DNA from: Medicago truncatula
Lineage: Eukaryota; Streptophyta; Magnoliopsida; Fabales; Fabaceae
Length of the DNA stretch: 64,000 bases
Direction of reading: 5' to 3'
Assembly (NCBI RefSeq): GCF_003473485.1
Contig: NC_053045.1
Span: 47,844,494 to 47,908,493, forward strand
Positions 22,741 to 35,083 of the stretch are shown here, in pieces. The translations under genes were made by a program, and so were the position numbers. Numbering within the stretch: position 1 is the stretch's first letter; every line of letters begins with the position of its first letter. The notes beneath the pieces are model-generated. The model was not told the DNA's origin and made no database searches. It worked only from the letters and a program-made list of their open reading frames with translations.

Positions 22741-22812
22741 ATCAGAGTGGCGCAGCGGAAGCGTGGTGGGCCCATAACCCACAGGTCCCTGGATCGAAAC
22801 CAGGCTCTGATA
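22741..22812 (+). tRNA. Initiator tRNA-Met (CAT)
   Basis: A 72-nt cloverleaf. Acceptor stem ATCAGAG pairs with CTCTGAT (22,805-22,811), discriminator A. The anticodon stem GTGGG/CCCAC encloses loop CCCATAA with anticodon CAT at 22,773-22,775. Three features mark it as the initiator: the terminal A-T pair of the acceptor, the three consecutive G-C pairs below the anticodon loop with C at position 33, and ATCGAAAC in the T loop. No intron and no encoded CCA. RNA polymerase III terminator T-runs follow at 22,823-22,826 and 22,828-22,833. Confidence 0.97.
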
Positions 22813-23022
22813 AAGTTGAATATTTTCTTTTTTGAGGTTGTTCCATTTCACGGACGCACGCTATTACAATTATCTCCCTGAGATGAGAAAAACAATATTC
22901 GTTTATCGGTTTTCCAGGGGTGCAAAATGGTACAATCGATTGGCAGGACAAAACTAACTAGAATGTATTTGGTGAAAATCAATTTGATGACAAAAACTTA
23001 AGACTTTTTTATAAGCACAGAA

Positions 23023-23067
23023 ACAAAAAATATAATGTTTTCTTTTAGGGACAAAAAGTATAATGTT
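23023..23067. repeat. Micro-insertion flanked by 17-bp direct repeats
   Basis: ACAAAAAATATAATGTT at 23,023-23,039 and a copy with one mismatch at 23,051-23,067 around TTCTTTTAGGG. Confidence 0.65.
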
Positions 23068-23162
23068 ATTGTGCTTAAAACAGACAATGTTCACTGTATA
23101 TAGCTTTGTAGTAAAACTGAATGTGTGTTGGTGAAAATAATTTTGACAACGTTCACAGGGCA

Positions 23163-23208
23163 TTTCAACAAAATGTTTTTTTTTTAAAAGAGTTTCAACA
23201 AAATGTTT
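23163..23208. repeat. Micro-insertion flanked by 16-bp direct repeats
   Basis: TTTCAACAAAATGTTT at 23,163-23,178 and 23,193-23,208, perfect, around TTTTTTTAAAAGAG. Confidence 0.75.
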
Positions 23209-23339
23209 AAAATATAATATAAATAATAGGTACATATAGTTGTAAAATAAATAGTTAAAAACTAACTAAATAATAAAATAGATAATTTAATAAATCCGAT
23301 TAATTAATAATAAAACTTGAATAATGTTATTTGCAGGCT

Positions 23340-24112
23340 AACTATCCAGACAAATGATAATGGAAGCTTGATCCAGAGGGAGGTTATACGGTTCGAAATG
23401 CGTATAAACTGCTTACCAATAAGGAGGACCATACTTTTGATGCAGTTTTAGATCTTATTTGGCAATTTGGCATAAATAGGTACCCCTGAAGGTTTCTATT
23501 TTTGCTTGGAGACTTCTTCGGAATAGGTTGCCGACAAAGGACAACTTGGTGGCGCGCGGCATCATACCTCTCGATGCTCAGATGTGTGTGACGGACTGTG
23601 CTGAAATAGAGTCGGCGGGACATTTGTTTCTATCTTGCACGAGTTTTGCTTCATTATAGAATTTAGTGCGGGAGTGGATTGAAGTCTTTTCAACCGATCT
23701 GTATCTTATTCAGGATCGCTTTCTCCAGTTTGTGTATTCCTCCGGTGGGGCGCGAGTTCGCCGCTCCTTTTTGCAACTTGTTTGGCTATCATGTGCTTGA
23801 GTTATGTGGAACGAGCGAAATAACAGACTATTCAAAAACAAGGAAAGCAACATTCATCAACTGTTCGTTAAAGTTAAGCTTCACTTTTTTTGGTGGATGA
23901 ATGTTACTCATGTTAATTTTAGTTTAAGCTTTCATATTTGGTGGTCGAACCCCTTTGCTTGTTTGATCAACTAATTATTCTTCAGAATGCATTTGCAACC
24001 TATTTGTGTTGTAAACTCTCGAGGTCTTTTTTGGCACTCCTTGTGCTAATAATGATTCTCCTTTGGTGTTAATATATTCTATTTTTGCTTGTTAAATAAA
24101 AAAAACTGAAAA
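23340..24112 (+). mobile_element. LINE 3' fragment (zf-RVT region)
   Basis: The plus strand reads WKLDPEGGYTVRNAYKLLTN, then after one frameshift VSIFAWRLLRNRLPTKDNL, ARGIIPLDAQMC and ESAGHLFLSC, the zf-RVT domain that follows reverse transcriptase in plant LINEs. A stop (SL*NLVREW) interrupts it before VWLSCAWVMWNERNNRLFKN and the terminal WWSNPFACL. An A-rich tail follows at about 24,100. The reverse transcriptase itself is missing upstream, so this is a 5'-truncated, decayed copy. Confidence 0.8.
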
Positions 24113-24231
24113 ATCTTAAAATAAATAAACTATTTGGTTAAATTAATTTGATGATTCAATTGAACTTCAATTAATAAATATATTGAGTTAAATTAATAGA
24201 CGTAGTTAAATAAATGAATTATTTGTTTGTT

Positions 24232-25390
24232 TAAATTAGTTCCATCAGAGTTAACCGAAATATCAATACCATCTTTAATGATATCCTAAAGTTCAACATC
24301 AAAACCAATAGCATGACTATGCATTTTGCTTTTCCACCAAGAAAATTATTCAGCATCTCCATTGAAGGATGAAGATCTATCTGAGTAAGAATTTTAATAA
24401 GTAGTGAAATTGGTATTGTTGTAATCATGACTCACAACACACCTGAAGAAGTCATGTTTTTCATAAGATCTTAATTTCTTACACCGTCGAGTGTTGAATC
24501 AACAAACCAGATGCTTTAATACCAGCTGAAGGTGAGAAAAACACAAGAAGGGAGATTAAATTGTGTTGACTTTTTATGAAAAATCTTTTGAAGAATTTAA
24601 ACAGAACAATGTAGGAAGATAATCAAAGAGAGATCATAGTCAGAGAGAGACAACACAAGCAAATTTATCATGGTCCACCTCACAATCCGAGGTTACTACC
24701 GGGAAATTTGCATTTCCTAGGAATTTTTCACTATAACCACACAAAATTACAATTGCTCCAGCACACAAGTCACAGACTTATTTACCTCACAAAAAATGAT
24801 TTATACAATCAGAGTTTACAAATAAATTTGTATGTGTTTACACTTTCATAACTCATAGAGCGGTAAAAAAAATTCTAAGTGTTTGAATGATTTTGAATTT
24901 GACATAGATTTGGCTCTTGTAAACTATACAAAGTCAATTAATTTCTTCAAACTACACAGGTCCTTAAATAGGAGAGAAAAAATAGGGCTGTTGTTTGAAA
25001 AATGTCAACTCATCAAATTCGTCCTTGAGAAGCTTGACCAGATTTGAAAACTTTGCCTCAATTGTATAATGTCGTTGAATAGTACATTGGAAAATCCTTT
25101 TATTCTTAAAGAATGATCTGTTGCATTCTCTTTACCTTTGTATTCTTTGTATGTTTTCGCATGTGGTTAAATGAAGACAAACTATATTATCAGAGGTTGA
25201 AAACAACGTTTCTTTATAAGAAGACAAAACAAGTCAGAGTCACCTAGACTGATGACATGTCTTTCAGAACATGCTTTCTTCAGAACTTGTATCATCAAAG
25301 TCTTTAAGACATCTAATGTTAACCTTACTCCAAATCATCTTCCAAGTCTTCATAAGTTTCCACTACTTTTCTTGAGTACTAAAATACATC
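24232..25390 (-). mobile_element. Ty1/copia remnant: LTR, primer-binding site, gag start
   Basis: On the minus strand an LTR-like stretch ends with CTCACCTTCA near 24,523. The primer-binding site TGGTATTAAAGC follows, matching 10 of 12 bases of the initiator-Met complement. Downstream, about 24,400-24,235, a decayed frame reads SSSFNGDAE, FSWWKSKMHSHAIGFDVEL and DIIKDGIDISV with stops, which is the N-terminus of copia-type gag (DUF4219/UBN2 group). Homology stops at about 24,232; protease, integrase and RT are absent. The outer LTR limit (about 25,390) is a guess because its 5' end was not identified. Confidence 0.6.
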
Positions 25391-27290
25391 ATTAAAGTCT
25401 TAATTATGTATACTTGATTTATTGCATTTTATTTTTGTTGATAATATGGTTCTTTTGTAATTTGGAATAAGATAAGAATGACAATACTAAGAGATTAAGA
25501 GGGTAAAGCCCAAAAATATGTGTACCCGTTAGAATTGAAATAAGAAAGTAATACCAAAAGTTTTGTAACTTATTGAAATCCAAAATTGCAAAAAATAAAA
25601 TATTTTGTGGTATTGAAAATTTGAAGAAACAAAATTTTGATTAATATAACGGAGTATATATATTACACATATATGAGCCAGTCTGGTAGACTTAGTAGGC
25701 TTTCCTACAAGACTTAGTTTGACCTATTTAAATTAATGAGTTTTTTAAAATGTTTGAACCTAACCCTAACCTATTTAATAAATGATCGAACTGAGCTTTA
25801 AGTAGACCAGACTATATGCCCGTGACTGCGCGCACGGTTTGACTAATTCTCACCCCTATGTACAACATTAGGAAATATACTACAAATACCCAACTACCTC
25901 AATATGGACACAATATTTTATTGTCCATTTTGCTTATGTGTCTTGTTAAGAAATATTTTATTGCTAAGAAAGTTCTCTTTGTAGTTGTTTCTATTGAGAC
26001 TGACATATAAAACAAACAAATAAATTTATTAATAACTTTTTAACTTTCATGTTTCTACTAATATTTGGTAAATATATCTGTTTGTTCAACTATTTTTTTT
26101 TAAATAAATTTGTTTGATATAGCCAAATATACATTTTGAAAATAATATCTAACAATAAAATATATTTACTTATTCACAAAATGTTATCTTTTGAGGTAAC
26201 ATTGACTACCCTAAAAAATAGAAAAAATCTTGTTTGATCAAAACATTTGGATGCAGACACATAAAAATACATATAATTTAATTATTTTAAAAATATAAAT
26301 TATTAACATTTTTTTTCTCTTTCTACATCTTAAGTGTGAAAGCATCCAAGTAATATGTTCAAATACTTACAACCAACCAAAGTATTTTTTCATGTTGATT
26401 CTCTCATCCTTTCTCCTCACAACCATTCAAACCTTTTAGTAAGATTTATCTTTTCCATACCTTAAATAGGTAATGTACAACCTTTAAGTGTTGTAACTGT
26501 TTGATCAAGGATCAACGTCAATTGTCACACCGTCCACTTGACTAATCCGTGTAACATACAAAGCAAATCAATTCGAAGTTGTTATTGGGCACAGATTTTG
26601 CATGTTCTCTGGCTCATTTTTGAATTGACCATATATATGACACGATCTTCGTTTATTTTTCCCCCTCTTTATTATTCTTACTACTATTTTTTATTTATTT
26701 CCCTGAAAGTGTAAACAGAAGCTACATATTCAGACTTGGAAACGTGAAGTTAACCACTACTTAGCTGAAGAAAAGATAAAAAGTGGCAAAATTGCTAGTG
26801 GAGGCATCATAAAAGATAGAGTTTGTGCCTTGCTCTCTTTACCAGCCAAAGAGAATATATTATTTATCACTAAAGAACCAATTTTCACTACATAAACAAA
26901 ATGACAAATAAATTTCAAATTTGAATGCTCATACTAAATAACAATGTGTGATGAGAAAGAAAGGAAAAAAAGAGTAACCTGACAAGAAAATATGCTATTT
27001 TGATTTTGTTAAAATATAAGTTAAAATTGATGCAGAAGAGAGGTGTCACTGACCCTATCTATCCAAATCCATGTACATTACTTATTATTTCTGTTGTGTA
27101 TATGTATATCATTCATTTTTACCCTCTATACACACACAGCATCAACATCATAACTAATCTATCTAAACAAATTAATATGCCAGTAAAGAAATAGTCAATA
27201 AATATATCACAAAAACAAAAAAGATAAACCAATGGCTTACTTCTTCTCACCAAAGTTATCTCTCAGTTCAGAAGGAAGTTTCCTCCTTCA
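25391..27290. other. Intergenic, upstream of the formin gene
   Basis: AT-rich. A GC-rich hairpin-like spot (CCGTGACTGCGCGCACGG near 25,819) stands out but has no Helitron end beside it. The last 300 bases should contain the formin promoter; I could not choose a TATA box. Confidence 0.45.
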
Positions 27291-27359
27291 TTTTTGGAAT
27301 CTCCTGCAAGAACAAAACCAAGAAATGCATTGGCTCAAAGAATTAAACTAAATTTCACC

Positions 27360-30300
27360 ATGAAACATTTCACCTTCTTTTTGATCATATTATTATCATC
27401 ATTCTCATTCTCTCTAACAACAACACTCGCTGACAGAAGAATCCTACACCAACCGTTATTAATTCCGGCAACTTCTGCTCCTCCGCCGGAATTCTCTCCG
27501 CCTCCACCAGACAACACTCCTCCCTCTCCTGACATTCCATTTTTCAATGAACTCCCAACCGGACCACCACCTCCTCCGGTGGCAAACAACCAGAACCTGC
27601 CGTCACCGTCAGGTTCAAATGCCAGAATTGCAAATCCAACTGCAACAAAACCTACAAAACCCGCTAAGAAAGTTGCAATTGCAGTTTCAGTGGCATTTTC
27701 GTTATTTGTTATATTCTCCGTTGTAGCTTTCTTCTTGTATAAGCATAGAATAAAGCATTCACCGGAAACTGAAACAAGGAAACTCGGCGGTGAGAATTCC
27801 AATAGAATTCTAGAAGCTTCCACGCTGGTCCCACCACCTTCTACTTCAAGTTTTCTCTACATTGGAACCGTTGTGGAGCCCAACGGAACTCCGGCGAATG
27901 AACCTAACCGCTTTAACAAACTCAATCCTATCGGTAACCATGACCGGCCGAGTCCTGAGTTGCATCCCTTACCACCGCTAACTAAATCTCTCGTCGTGGA
28001 TTCTCATTCTCCACCGGCAGTGTCTTCTTCTTCCTCGTCGTCGGAGGAAGACAACCGTGAAACTCGAGAAACGGCGTTTCATTCGCCGCGGGAATCTTCT
28101 TCACTCAATCTCAGTCATGAAGAAAGCTATTACACTCCGGTTTCGCGTCGAAGTCACGGAAGCCCTACCGCGCCGGTAACTGCAACTCCGGTGGTTCCGT
28201 ATTCGAAGAGAACTTCACCGAAATCTCGATTATCAGGTTCGTCGCCGGAGATGAAACGCGTCATGATACCGTCTATAAAGCATGCTCCGGCGTCGCCGTC
28301 AACACTTTTTCAGCACGGTTCTCCTAGAAGGCCGAAATTCTCATCGCCGCCACCGGCGCCGAATTTGACGCATCTTCATTCAAACGACTCAAGGGATTCA
28401 CTTACACTTCCTCCACCTAGACCTCCGCCACCACCTCCTCCGCCGCGGGTGGTTAGTGTATCTACTTCCTCTGTTCCAAGGAATTACCAATGGACTCGGT
28501 CTATGAAGCATGGAGAGGATTCTGCATCTGGTAACAGTGTAAATGTGAAGAAAGCTTTAAAGGAAGATGATGAAATTGAAATGGATGAAGCAAAACCTAA
28601 ATTGAAAGCTCTGCATTGGGATAAAGTTCGTGCTACTTCAGATCGTGCTACTGTGTGGGATCAATTAAAATCAAGCTCATTTCAGTAAGTTAATTAATTA
28701 ATAGTTTAATACTTTGATTTTGGTTTGGGATTGTAAAATTAATTAATTAGTTAATTATTGTGTTGTTTATGGTAATGCAGGTTAAATGAGGACATGATGG
28801 AGACTCTGTTTGGTTGTAATTCATTGAATTCTGCACCTAAACCTAAAGAGATGTCTGTTACCAGAAAACCAGTTTTTCCCACTGTTGAATTGGAGACTAG
28901 GGTTTTAGACCCCAAGAAGTCCCAAAATATAGCTATTTTACTTAGGGCATTGAATGTCACAAGAGATGAGGTGTCTGAAGCTCTTTTAGATGGTAAGTTT
29001 TCTGAATATTAATTGGAATTGTTTTAAAAATGAGTGCTTAGCTTACTTAAGAACAAAGTTATCATATTACACCTAATATCAAGTGCAAAAATGGCTAACT
29101 GTATGTTTTATTTAAGGTAAGTTTGACAAAATCACTACAATATTGTTGGTTTGTTGAAGCCTCAAAGCGTAGCTTTCATCAAAATTATGGTGGAACATCA
29201 TGATTCTGGCAAATTGCATCATGTTTTGTTTCTCATTAGGTTGTTGTTTTAGGGGATATAATAGATTCAACGAGGCTCATAAAATATTCTGGGGTCAATA
29301 TTGGGGTGTCACTTGTAATAAACTCTTTTCATGTCTAATTTCATTTTTATGTGAGACTTGTTTTTTGTATGATCATTAACATCATCTAGAAGAATTGAAC
29401 AATGACCAAATATCCACCATGATATGTTCATTCATCAGTATTGAACTCTATTCTTCTACTTTTTCCTGTTATTTTTATTAAACTTGATACTTTCCTTGCT
29501 ATCATAATGAAACCAACCTCTTACCTCAAAAACATAGCTTTACCTTTTTAGCTGTAGTTCAAGCTTCCCCTGAAAGCAGTGCACCCGTAAGTCTGAGTCA
29601 TGACCACTAGCACGTGATCAAGACAGATCATTTTGCTATTTTTGCTACTGCCTTCAGCAGTTTAACCCTTACATATTCCATCTTTTATTCCTTAAGCATA
29701 TGATTATTCTTTTTTATCTTTCTCTTGCTTCCGTGTCAGTGTTCCTTTATCTTTCCTATCTTAACAAATATAATTTGGCCATCCAACTTGTATGTTGTAT
29801 AATAATATAATATAGATGTACTAATCTATTTGATGCATGATATAAACTAGGGATCAACCAGTAATTTTTCTTATCTATAACCACCAGAATTTCACTTTGC
29901 AAACATTGTTTGCGGTTTTGCTTTTATGGATGACACAGGGAATCCTGAAGGTTTGGGCGCTGAGTTATTGGAAACTCTAGTGAAGATGGCTCCGACAAAG
30001 GAGGAGGAGATAAAACTAAAAAATTATGATGGTGACCTTTCAAAACTTGGGCCTGCAGAAAGATTTCTTAAGCAAGTGCTTGATATCCCTTTAGCTTTTA
30101 AAAGAGTTGAAGCCATGCTTTACAGAGCTAATTTTGAAACAGAAGTTATTTACCTTAAGAAATCCTTTCAAACCTTGGAGGTGTGTGTGGCCAATTTCAT
30201 ATCAATGATCAATCCGTTGTTATCTTTGATATCTTGATTTCAATTGCATTTTCTTTGCCTTTTGATAATTAAATTGACCAACCAGCTGTTAATATATCTC

Positions 30301-31097
30301 AGGCAGCAAGTGAGGAATTAAAGAATAGCCAATTATTCCTCAAACTTCTTGAAGCTGTTCTCAGGACAGGAAACAGAATGAATGTTGGAACCAATCGCGG
30401 AGATGCTAAATCTTTCAAATTGGATACTCTCCTGAAACTTGCAGATATAAAAGGTACAGATGGAAAGACAACATTGCTCCATTTTGTTGTTCAAGAGATT
30501 ATCAGGTCGGAAGGGACAACAGGTGAATCTGCAAGTGAGAATGTTCAAAACCAAACGAATTCTCAGTTCAATGAGGATGAGTTCAAAAAGAAAGGGTTAC
30601 AGGTTGTGGCTGGATTGAGTAGAGACTTAGGTAATGTAAAAAAGGCTGCAGGAATGGACTCGGATGTCTTAAGCAGCTATGTCATAAAGCTTGAAATGGG
30701 GCTTGATAAAGTGAGATCGGTTTTGCAATATGTAAAACCAGATATGCAAGGGAACTTCTTTAACTCAACAGAGATATTTATGAAAGATGCCGAAGAAAAA
30801 ATATTAAAGATCAAAGCTGATGAGATAAGGGCCTTATTCCTTGTGAAAGAAGTTACAGAATACTTTCATGGGGATACAACAAAGGAAGAAGCTCACCCTT
30901 TCAGAATTTTTATGATTGTTAGAGACTTCCTAAATATTTTGGATCAAGTCTGCAAAGAAGTGGGAAGGATGCAGGATAGAACTGTGACTGGCTCATCGAG
31001 ATCGTTCAGGATCGCAGCAAGTGCATCGTTACCTGTTCTTAGCAGGTATCGTGCAAGACAAGATACAAGTTCAGATGATGAAAGTTTATCACCCTAG
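27360..31097 (+). CDS. Class I formin (FH2 domain, membrane-anchored)
   Basis: Actin-nucleating formin of the plant class I type, expected at the plasma membrane with an extracellular wall-facing part. Four exons, 27,360-28,684, 28,781-28,992, 29,939-30,180 and 30,303-31,097, join in phase to 857 residues. In order: signal peptide [19 protein letters not shown]; Pro-rich extensin-like ectodomain with [12 protein letters not shown] (about 40-80); transmembrane helix about 104-127 ([20 protein letters not shown]); Ser/Pro-rich cytoplasmic region; FH1-like [12 protein letters not shown] near 365; FH2 from [20 protein letters not shown] (about 413) to about 830, including the hallmark [19 protein letters not shown]. 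The ATG at 27,360 was chosen because it opens the signal peptide; the longer frame upstream starts at a TTG. The third intron side (28,993-29,938) is the largest at 946 bp. Intact; likely functional. Number within the formin family not assignable here. Confidence 0.95.
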
Positions 31098-32665
31098 TAT
31101 TGTGAATATGAAATAAAAAAAACAATACTTTCTCAAAGCAAATCAACGACAATAATGTTTTCCCAAATTTGATTTAGTTTCCCCTTTTCCATCATTAGGC
31201 CCATAGCTTTCGTTAAGATTGAACATTAAACACTTATACGGATGGTGGGGAAAAGAACTAGCTCTGACCCATATTTACATTGAAGATATATGTTAGTTAA
31301 GATAAATTCTTATTAGATTCGAGTCCCTTTTATTTTCATATTACAGAATGTTTTTATTTTTTATGTATATTTTTACTCATCAATAAATAGCAGTTTTGCT
31401 GCAATTCTTTTATGTATGTGTTGATTTTACAAGTATAACTAACTATATATAACAACTTGAAATTGGGTAATTAATTAATAGGTGGATTGTAGGGTGAGGC
31501 TCTAACAAGTCCCTCACCTTAAACCATCATTAAGAGTCGTTGGATTAATAAGTTCTACTAGATTGTATAATGAACTCTACACACCACTGTTTTTTTTTTT
31601 TCTTTTTTTTTTACAAATATTTTCGTACATTTTTCTTTTCCCTACACCATTGGATCTGCAGCTGAACACGGGGTTGCTTCTCCGGCCAATACAACATTAA
31701 GCAAAAATATCTCAAAGAAAGGCACACAAAAGAGGAACATAAGCATAACAATAATTAGATTTGTTACTCCACAAACAAGGACAAAGTAAGATCAATTAAA
31801 ATAAGTTTTTTATTTTTAAATTGAATATTGGAGCTAATAAAATTCACTTCATGACCGTGAAAAGAAAACTATTTACCTATAATGGAAATTACAAGGCGAT
31901 CTCAATAGACCGAGAGAAGGTTAACCAAACTGATGAACATAATATTGTCACAATAAAAGAGGAGTAGTACTTTCAAACACTCTGACATGGAATATTTGAC
32001 CTTTTAACGAATAATTACTTATTTTATAATATTAAGGTTAACCAAACCGGTGAAGATAGTCTTGTCGCAATAAAACAAGAGGTAGTACTTTCGAAGACTC
32101 TGACATAAAATACTTTACTTTATAAAAAATAATTGCTTATATTTTATAATTTAAGAAGTGTCATGAAACACTCCTTAAAAAGACCGATATGACTATTATT
32201 CAACATCTCCTTTCAAATTCCCATTTACGACGGCCAGAAGCATGTTTATGCATGACGACAAGTTCTCCTAAATTGAAACGTGATAACACATATAAGGGCA
32301 TGGTTTACATACAAGACTTATTATCAAGTAAACATGAAATACCAGATCAATTTTGCATGTGCACAAACACAAGTCACACACGCAAATGAAAACACATACC
32401 GTTCGTGCAGAATGTCACAGGTTTTGCACGCGACACAAGAAAAAAATAGAATTTCTTAATGATTAAGATACTTAGACTACTTATCCTAAGACTCTTATGG
32501 GCAAATTCTATACACCTAGCTCTCCTACATTATGGTGTATAAATTCCAAGGATGCCTAGAAAGAATTTTCGGAATGTTACATCAAAAACATCCCTAAATA
32601 ATTCTATAAAGAGAAATGCTAACAAGTGTCTAAAGACACGTTTAGAAGTTCAGATAATTTTTTTA
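31098..32665. other. Intergenic, formin 3' flank
   Basis: AT-rich, with poly-T tracts near 31,590-31,610. Two related phrases (GGTTAACCAAACTGATGAA ... ACTTTCAAACACTCTGACAT near 31,918 and again near 32,035) form a diverged 115-bp tandem duplication. No gene seen. Confidence 0.5.
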
Positions 32666-32976
32666 GGCTTAATTGCACTTTTGGACCATTATCTTTCTAA
32701 AAGTTGCGGTTATGGACCCCCAACTAATTTAAATACAAAACAGCCCCCTATGTTTTGATTCTTTGGCAATTTTGGACCCCCAAGGCAAAAATAAAATAAA
32801 ATTGACACGTGGCACCTCACTTAGGGTGCCACGTCAGCGTTGACCGAGTCAACAATGGACTGGGGTCCAAAACTGCCAAAGAATCAAAACATAGGGGGCT
32901 GTTTTATATTTAAATTAGTTAGGGGTCCATAACCACAACTTTTGGAAAGATAAGGGTCCAAAAGTGCAATTAAGCC
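32666..32976. mobile_element. MULE-like MITE, 311 bp
   Basis: Termini GGCTTAATTGCACTTTTGGACC and the exact complement at the right. The arms remain complementary over most of the length (ACAGCCCCCTATGTTTTGATTC against its complement), meeting at GACACGTGGCACC/GGTGCCACGTCAG. No coding capacity; the flanks do not show a clean duplication. Confidence 0.75.
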
Positions 32977-33306
32977 ATCTTTTATTGAAACTTATGTTTT
33001 CACCACATTGAAAATTTAAAATGAAACCTTCTTTACATGAAATTCATAAATTATTTCCTCTTTTGCATCCTTAACAAATGCCTTAAGGACACATTTGGAC
33101 CCTTGTTAGCAGCATAATCCTTCTATAAAATATCATATTAAATCTCTCGAATGAAAGTTGTCATTTATTATGATCATATCTGACTCGAAAGATTAATTTA
33201 TGCAGTTATCCTATAAAACATCTAATTATAAGAATTAAAACTACATATCTTGTAAAAAAAAGAAAGAAAGAAGAATTAAAGCTATACATCTAGCCCACTA
33301 ATTAAT

Positions 33307-33352
33307 AACATCACAAGGCATTTGGGTCAAAAAGAAAAAACATCACAAGGCA
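33307..33352. repeat. Micro-insertion flanked by 14-bp direct repeats
   Basis: AACATCACAAGGCA at 33,307-33,320 and 33,339-33,352, perfect, around TTTGGGTCAAAAAGAAAA. A weaker case (17 of 20 matching) lies just upstream at 33,231-33,291. Confidence 0.75.
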
Positions 33353-33639
33353 ACCAATGTGCATCACACCTGGAATACTAGAAAGATGAAAACAAACTAG
33401 TCCCACTTTCTTTATAATCAACCCATATTTCTTCTAAAGGGAAATTCTAAACATTAATCCAATCCAATGGCTAGTAGTCATGGTCCACCATGAGCCCCTT
33501 GATTGGTGGTTCACCTTACTTGCCAACCAATTCATAATTGATATTTTTTGGATTAATCATCATGTAATAGTAGTAATAATAATTGAATAATGGAATAAGT
33601 TAACCTCTCTCTTCACTTCCCTTTCGTGTCATTAGCAGT

Positions 33640-33647
33640 TATATAAA
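33640..33647 (+). promoter_or_regulatory. TATA box of the D-type cyclin gene
   Basis: TATATAAA in GCAGTTATATAAAATAAATTG, about 87 bp before the ATG at 33,727. It excludes the longer upstream frame, which would begin at about the transcription start. Confidence 0.6.
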
Positions 33648-33726
33648 ATAAATTGTGCAAAGAACCCACTTCTTACTCTTGGCTATATTTTCTACATTAC
33701 ATCTTTCAATTAAGGGAAGAAAATTA

Positions 33727-35083
33727 ATGGACACATCTTTCCTTTTGTGTGAAGAAGACCACACTTTCCTCCTTATGCACAACAATGATCACAATGAAAA
33801 TATTAACAATTCCAAGTATGAAGAAAAGGAACATATTGAGTATTTGTTTCAACTTGAAAAAACAGAATCTATGTCCTTCAATTATTGCTCCAACTCAACC
33901 ATAGGCCTTGTCCATTTCAACAACATACGTGTTAATGCCATTGACCACATTTTCAATGTGAGTTTTTTCATTTCATGTAGTAGTTATTTATTTTTAGTTT
34001 TTGCTAATTAATGAAAGTTTATAATCTTTTGAATCAGACAAGGGAAAAACTTGGATTCAAGCTATGCACAGCTTATTTATCAGTGACATACTTTGATCAG
34101 TTTCTTTTGAAGCAACACATACACATCCATGTAACTATGTCCCTTCAACTCAGTGACACTTACCACATATTTTCTTGTTTCCATTTCGTTTCTTGCGATG
34201 ATTTTTTCTTTTATTTATTGGAATGATGTATAGGAAGACAGGCCTATTCAACTATTATATGCGGCGTGCTTGTCTCTGGCAGCTAAGATGACAGAAGAGC
34301 GTGATCTATCGCTTCTACTTAAATGCATAACAGAAATCGACCAAGAGGGAGGTTTTATTGTCAAGCAATGTATTAGGCAGATGGAGGTAGAGGTTTTTAG
34401 TACATTGGAATGGGAATTGACAACTGTGACTCCTTTTGATTTTCTGCATTACTTTGTTTACTTGTTCTGCCCTGAATCTTCATCAGAACCATTAATCTCA
34501 CAAGCTGTTGAACATGTTCTGGATATCCTAAAAGGTAAAATTCTTTCCTAAATATGTGATCAATCCGGGGTTAAGGATGAATTAATAAAGATTCCTATTA
34601 TTCATCTTATTAAAAACTCTAAAACTCTATTTTTCTTTTTATCTAGATGTTAATTTGATGGATCTTAGGCCATCTGTTATTGCATTGGCTGCCACATTGA
34701 TGGTAACTTTTGATGCTACATTAACAAGAGAGATCATGGATTTGCACATAGGTGATATCTTATTGCAGCTAAATTTAGATACTGTGAGTTTTCCTAGCAG
34801 TTCATTATCTAGTTTTTGTTTCATGTGTGTGATCGTAAATAAACACAGTTTTATTATGCTTTTCATTTTGTATTCAACACAGGAAGGTGTGTTTTACTGT
34901 TACCATCTAATGAAGGAAAAAAGTAAAGAGAAGGGAAAGTTAAACACTTCTGTCTCAACTTTGACTTCCCAATGGAGCTATACATCTGTTCTTGACCATT
35001 CTGTCTCTTCTTCTATAGCCAGGAGAAAATTTGGTTTTGACAACAAAGAAAATTGTCCTAGGCAAAGATCACATTGGTCTTAG
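33727..35083 (+). CDS. D-type cyclin
   Basis: Regulatory subunit of G1 cyclin-dependent kinase. Five exons, 33,727-33,957, 34,038-34,130, 34,234-34,534, 34,647-34,783 and 34,883-35,083, close in phase to 320 residues, normal for plant cyclin D. The N-terminus holds L-L-C-E-E at about residues 6-10, a match to the LxCxE retinoblastoma-binding motif. The cyclin N-fold follows: TREKLGFKLCTAYLSVTYFD, then RPIQLLYAACLSLAAKMTEE and QMEVEVFSTLEWELTTVTPF. The C-fold covers HVLDILKDVNLMDLRPSVIA and onwards. The tail (KFGFDNKENCP) is basic. Family is clear; the subgroup is not, with D7 a possibility because of the short N-terminus and LLCEE. No frame damage. Confidence 0.9.

Larger units (their letters stand above)
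22834..23330. other. Intergenic
   Basis: AT-rich, with two micro-insertions listed separately; otherwise nothing recognised. Confidence 0.5.

Noticed and set aside
22663-22951. Minus-strand frames over the tRNA
   Set aside because: Antisense to the initiator tRNA-Met and its flanks; no independent support.
25815-25840. GC-rich inverted repeat CCGTGACTGCGCGCACGG as a Helitron end
   Set aside because: Stem is only 5 bp with a long loop and no CTRR lies within 15 bases on either side.
27335-27823. 162-codon minus-strand frame with Gly-rich stretch
   Set aside because: Antisense of the Pro-rich formin ectodomain; the Gly run is the complement of the proline codons.
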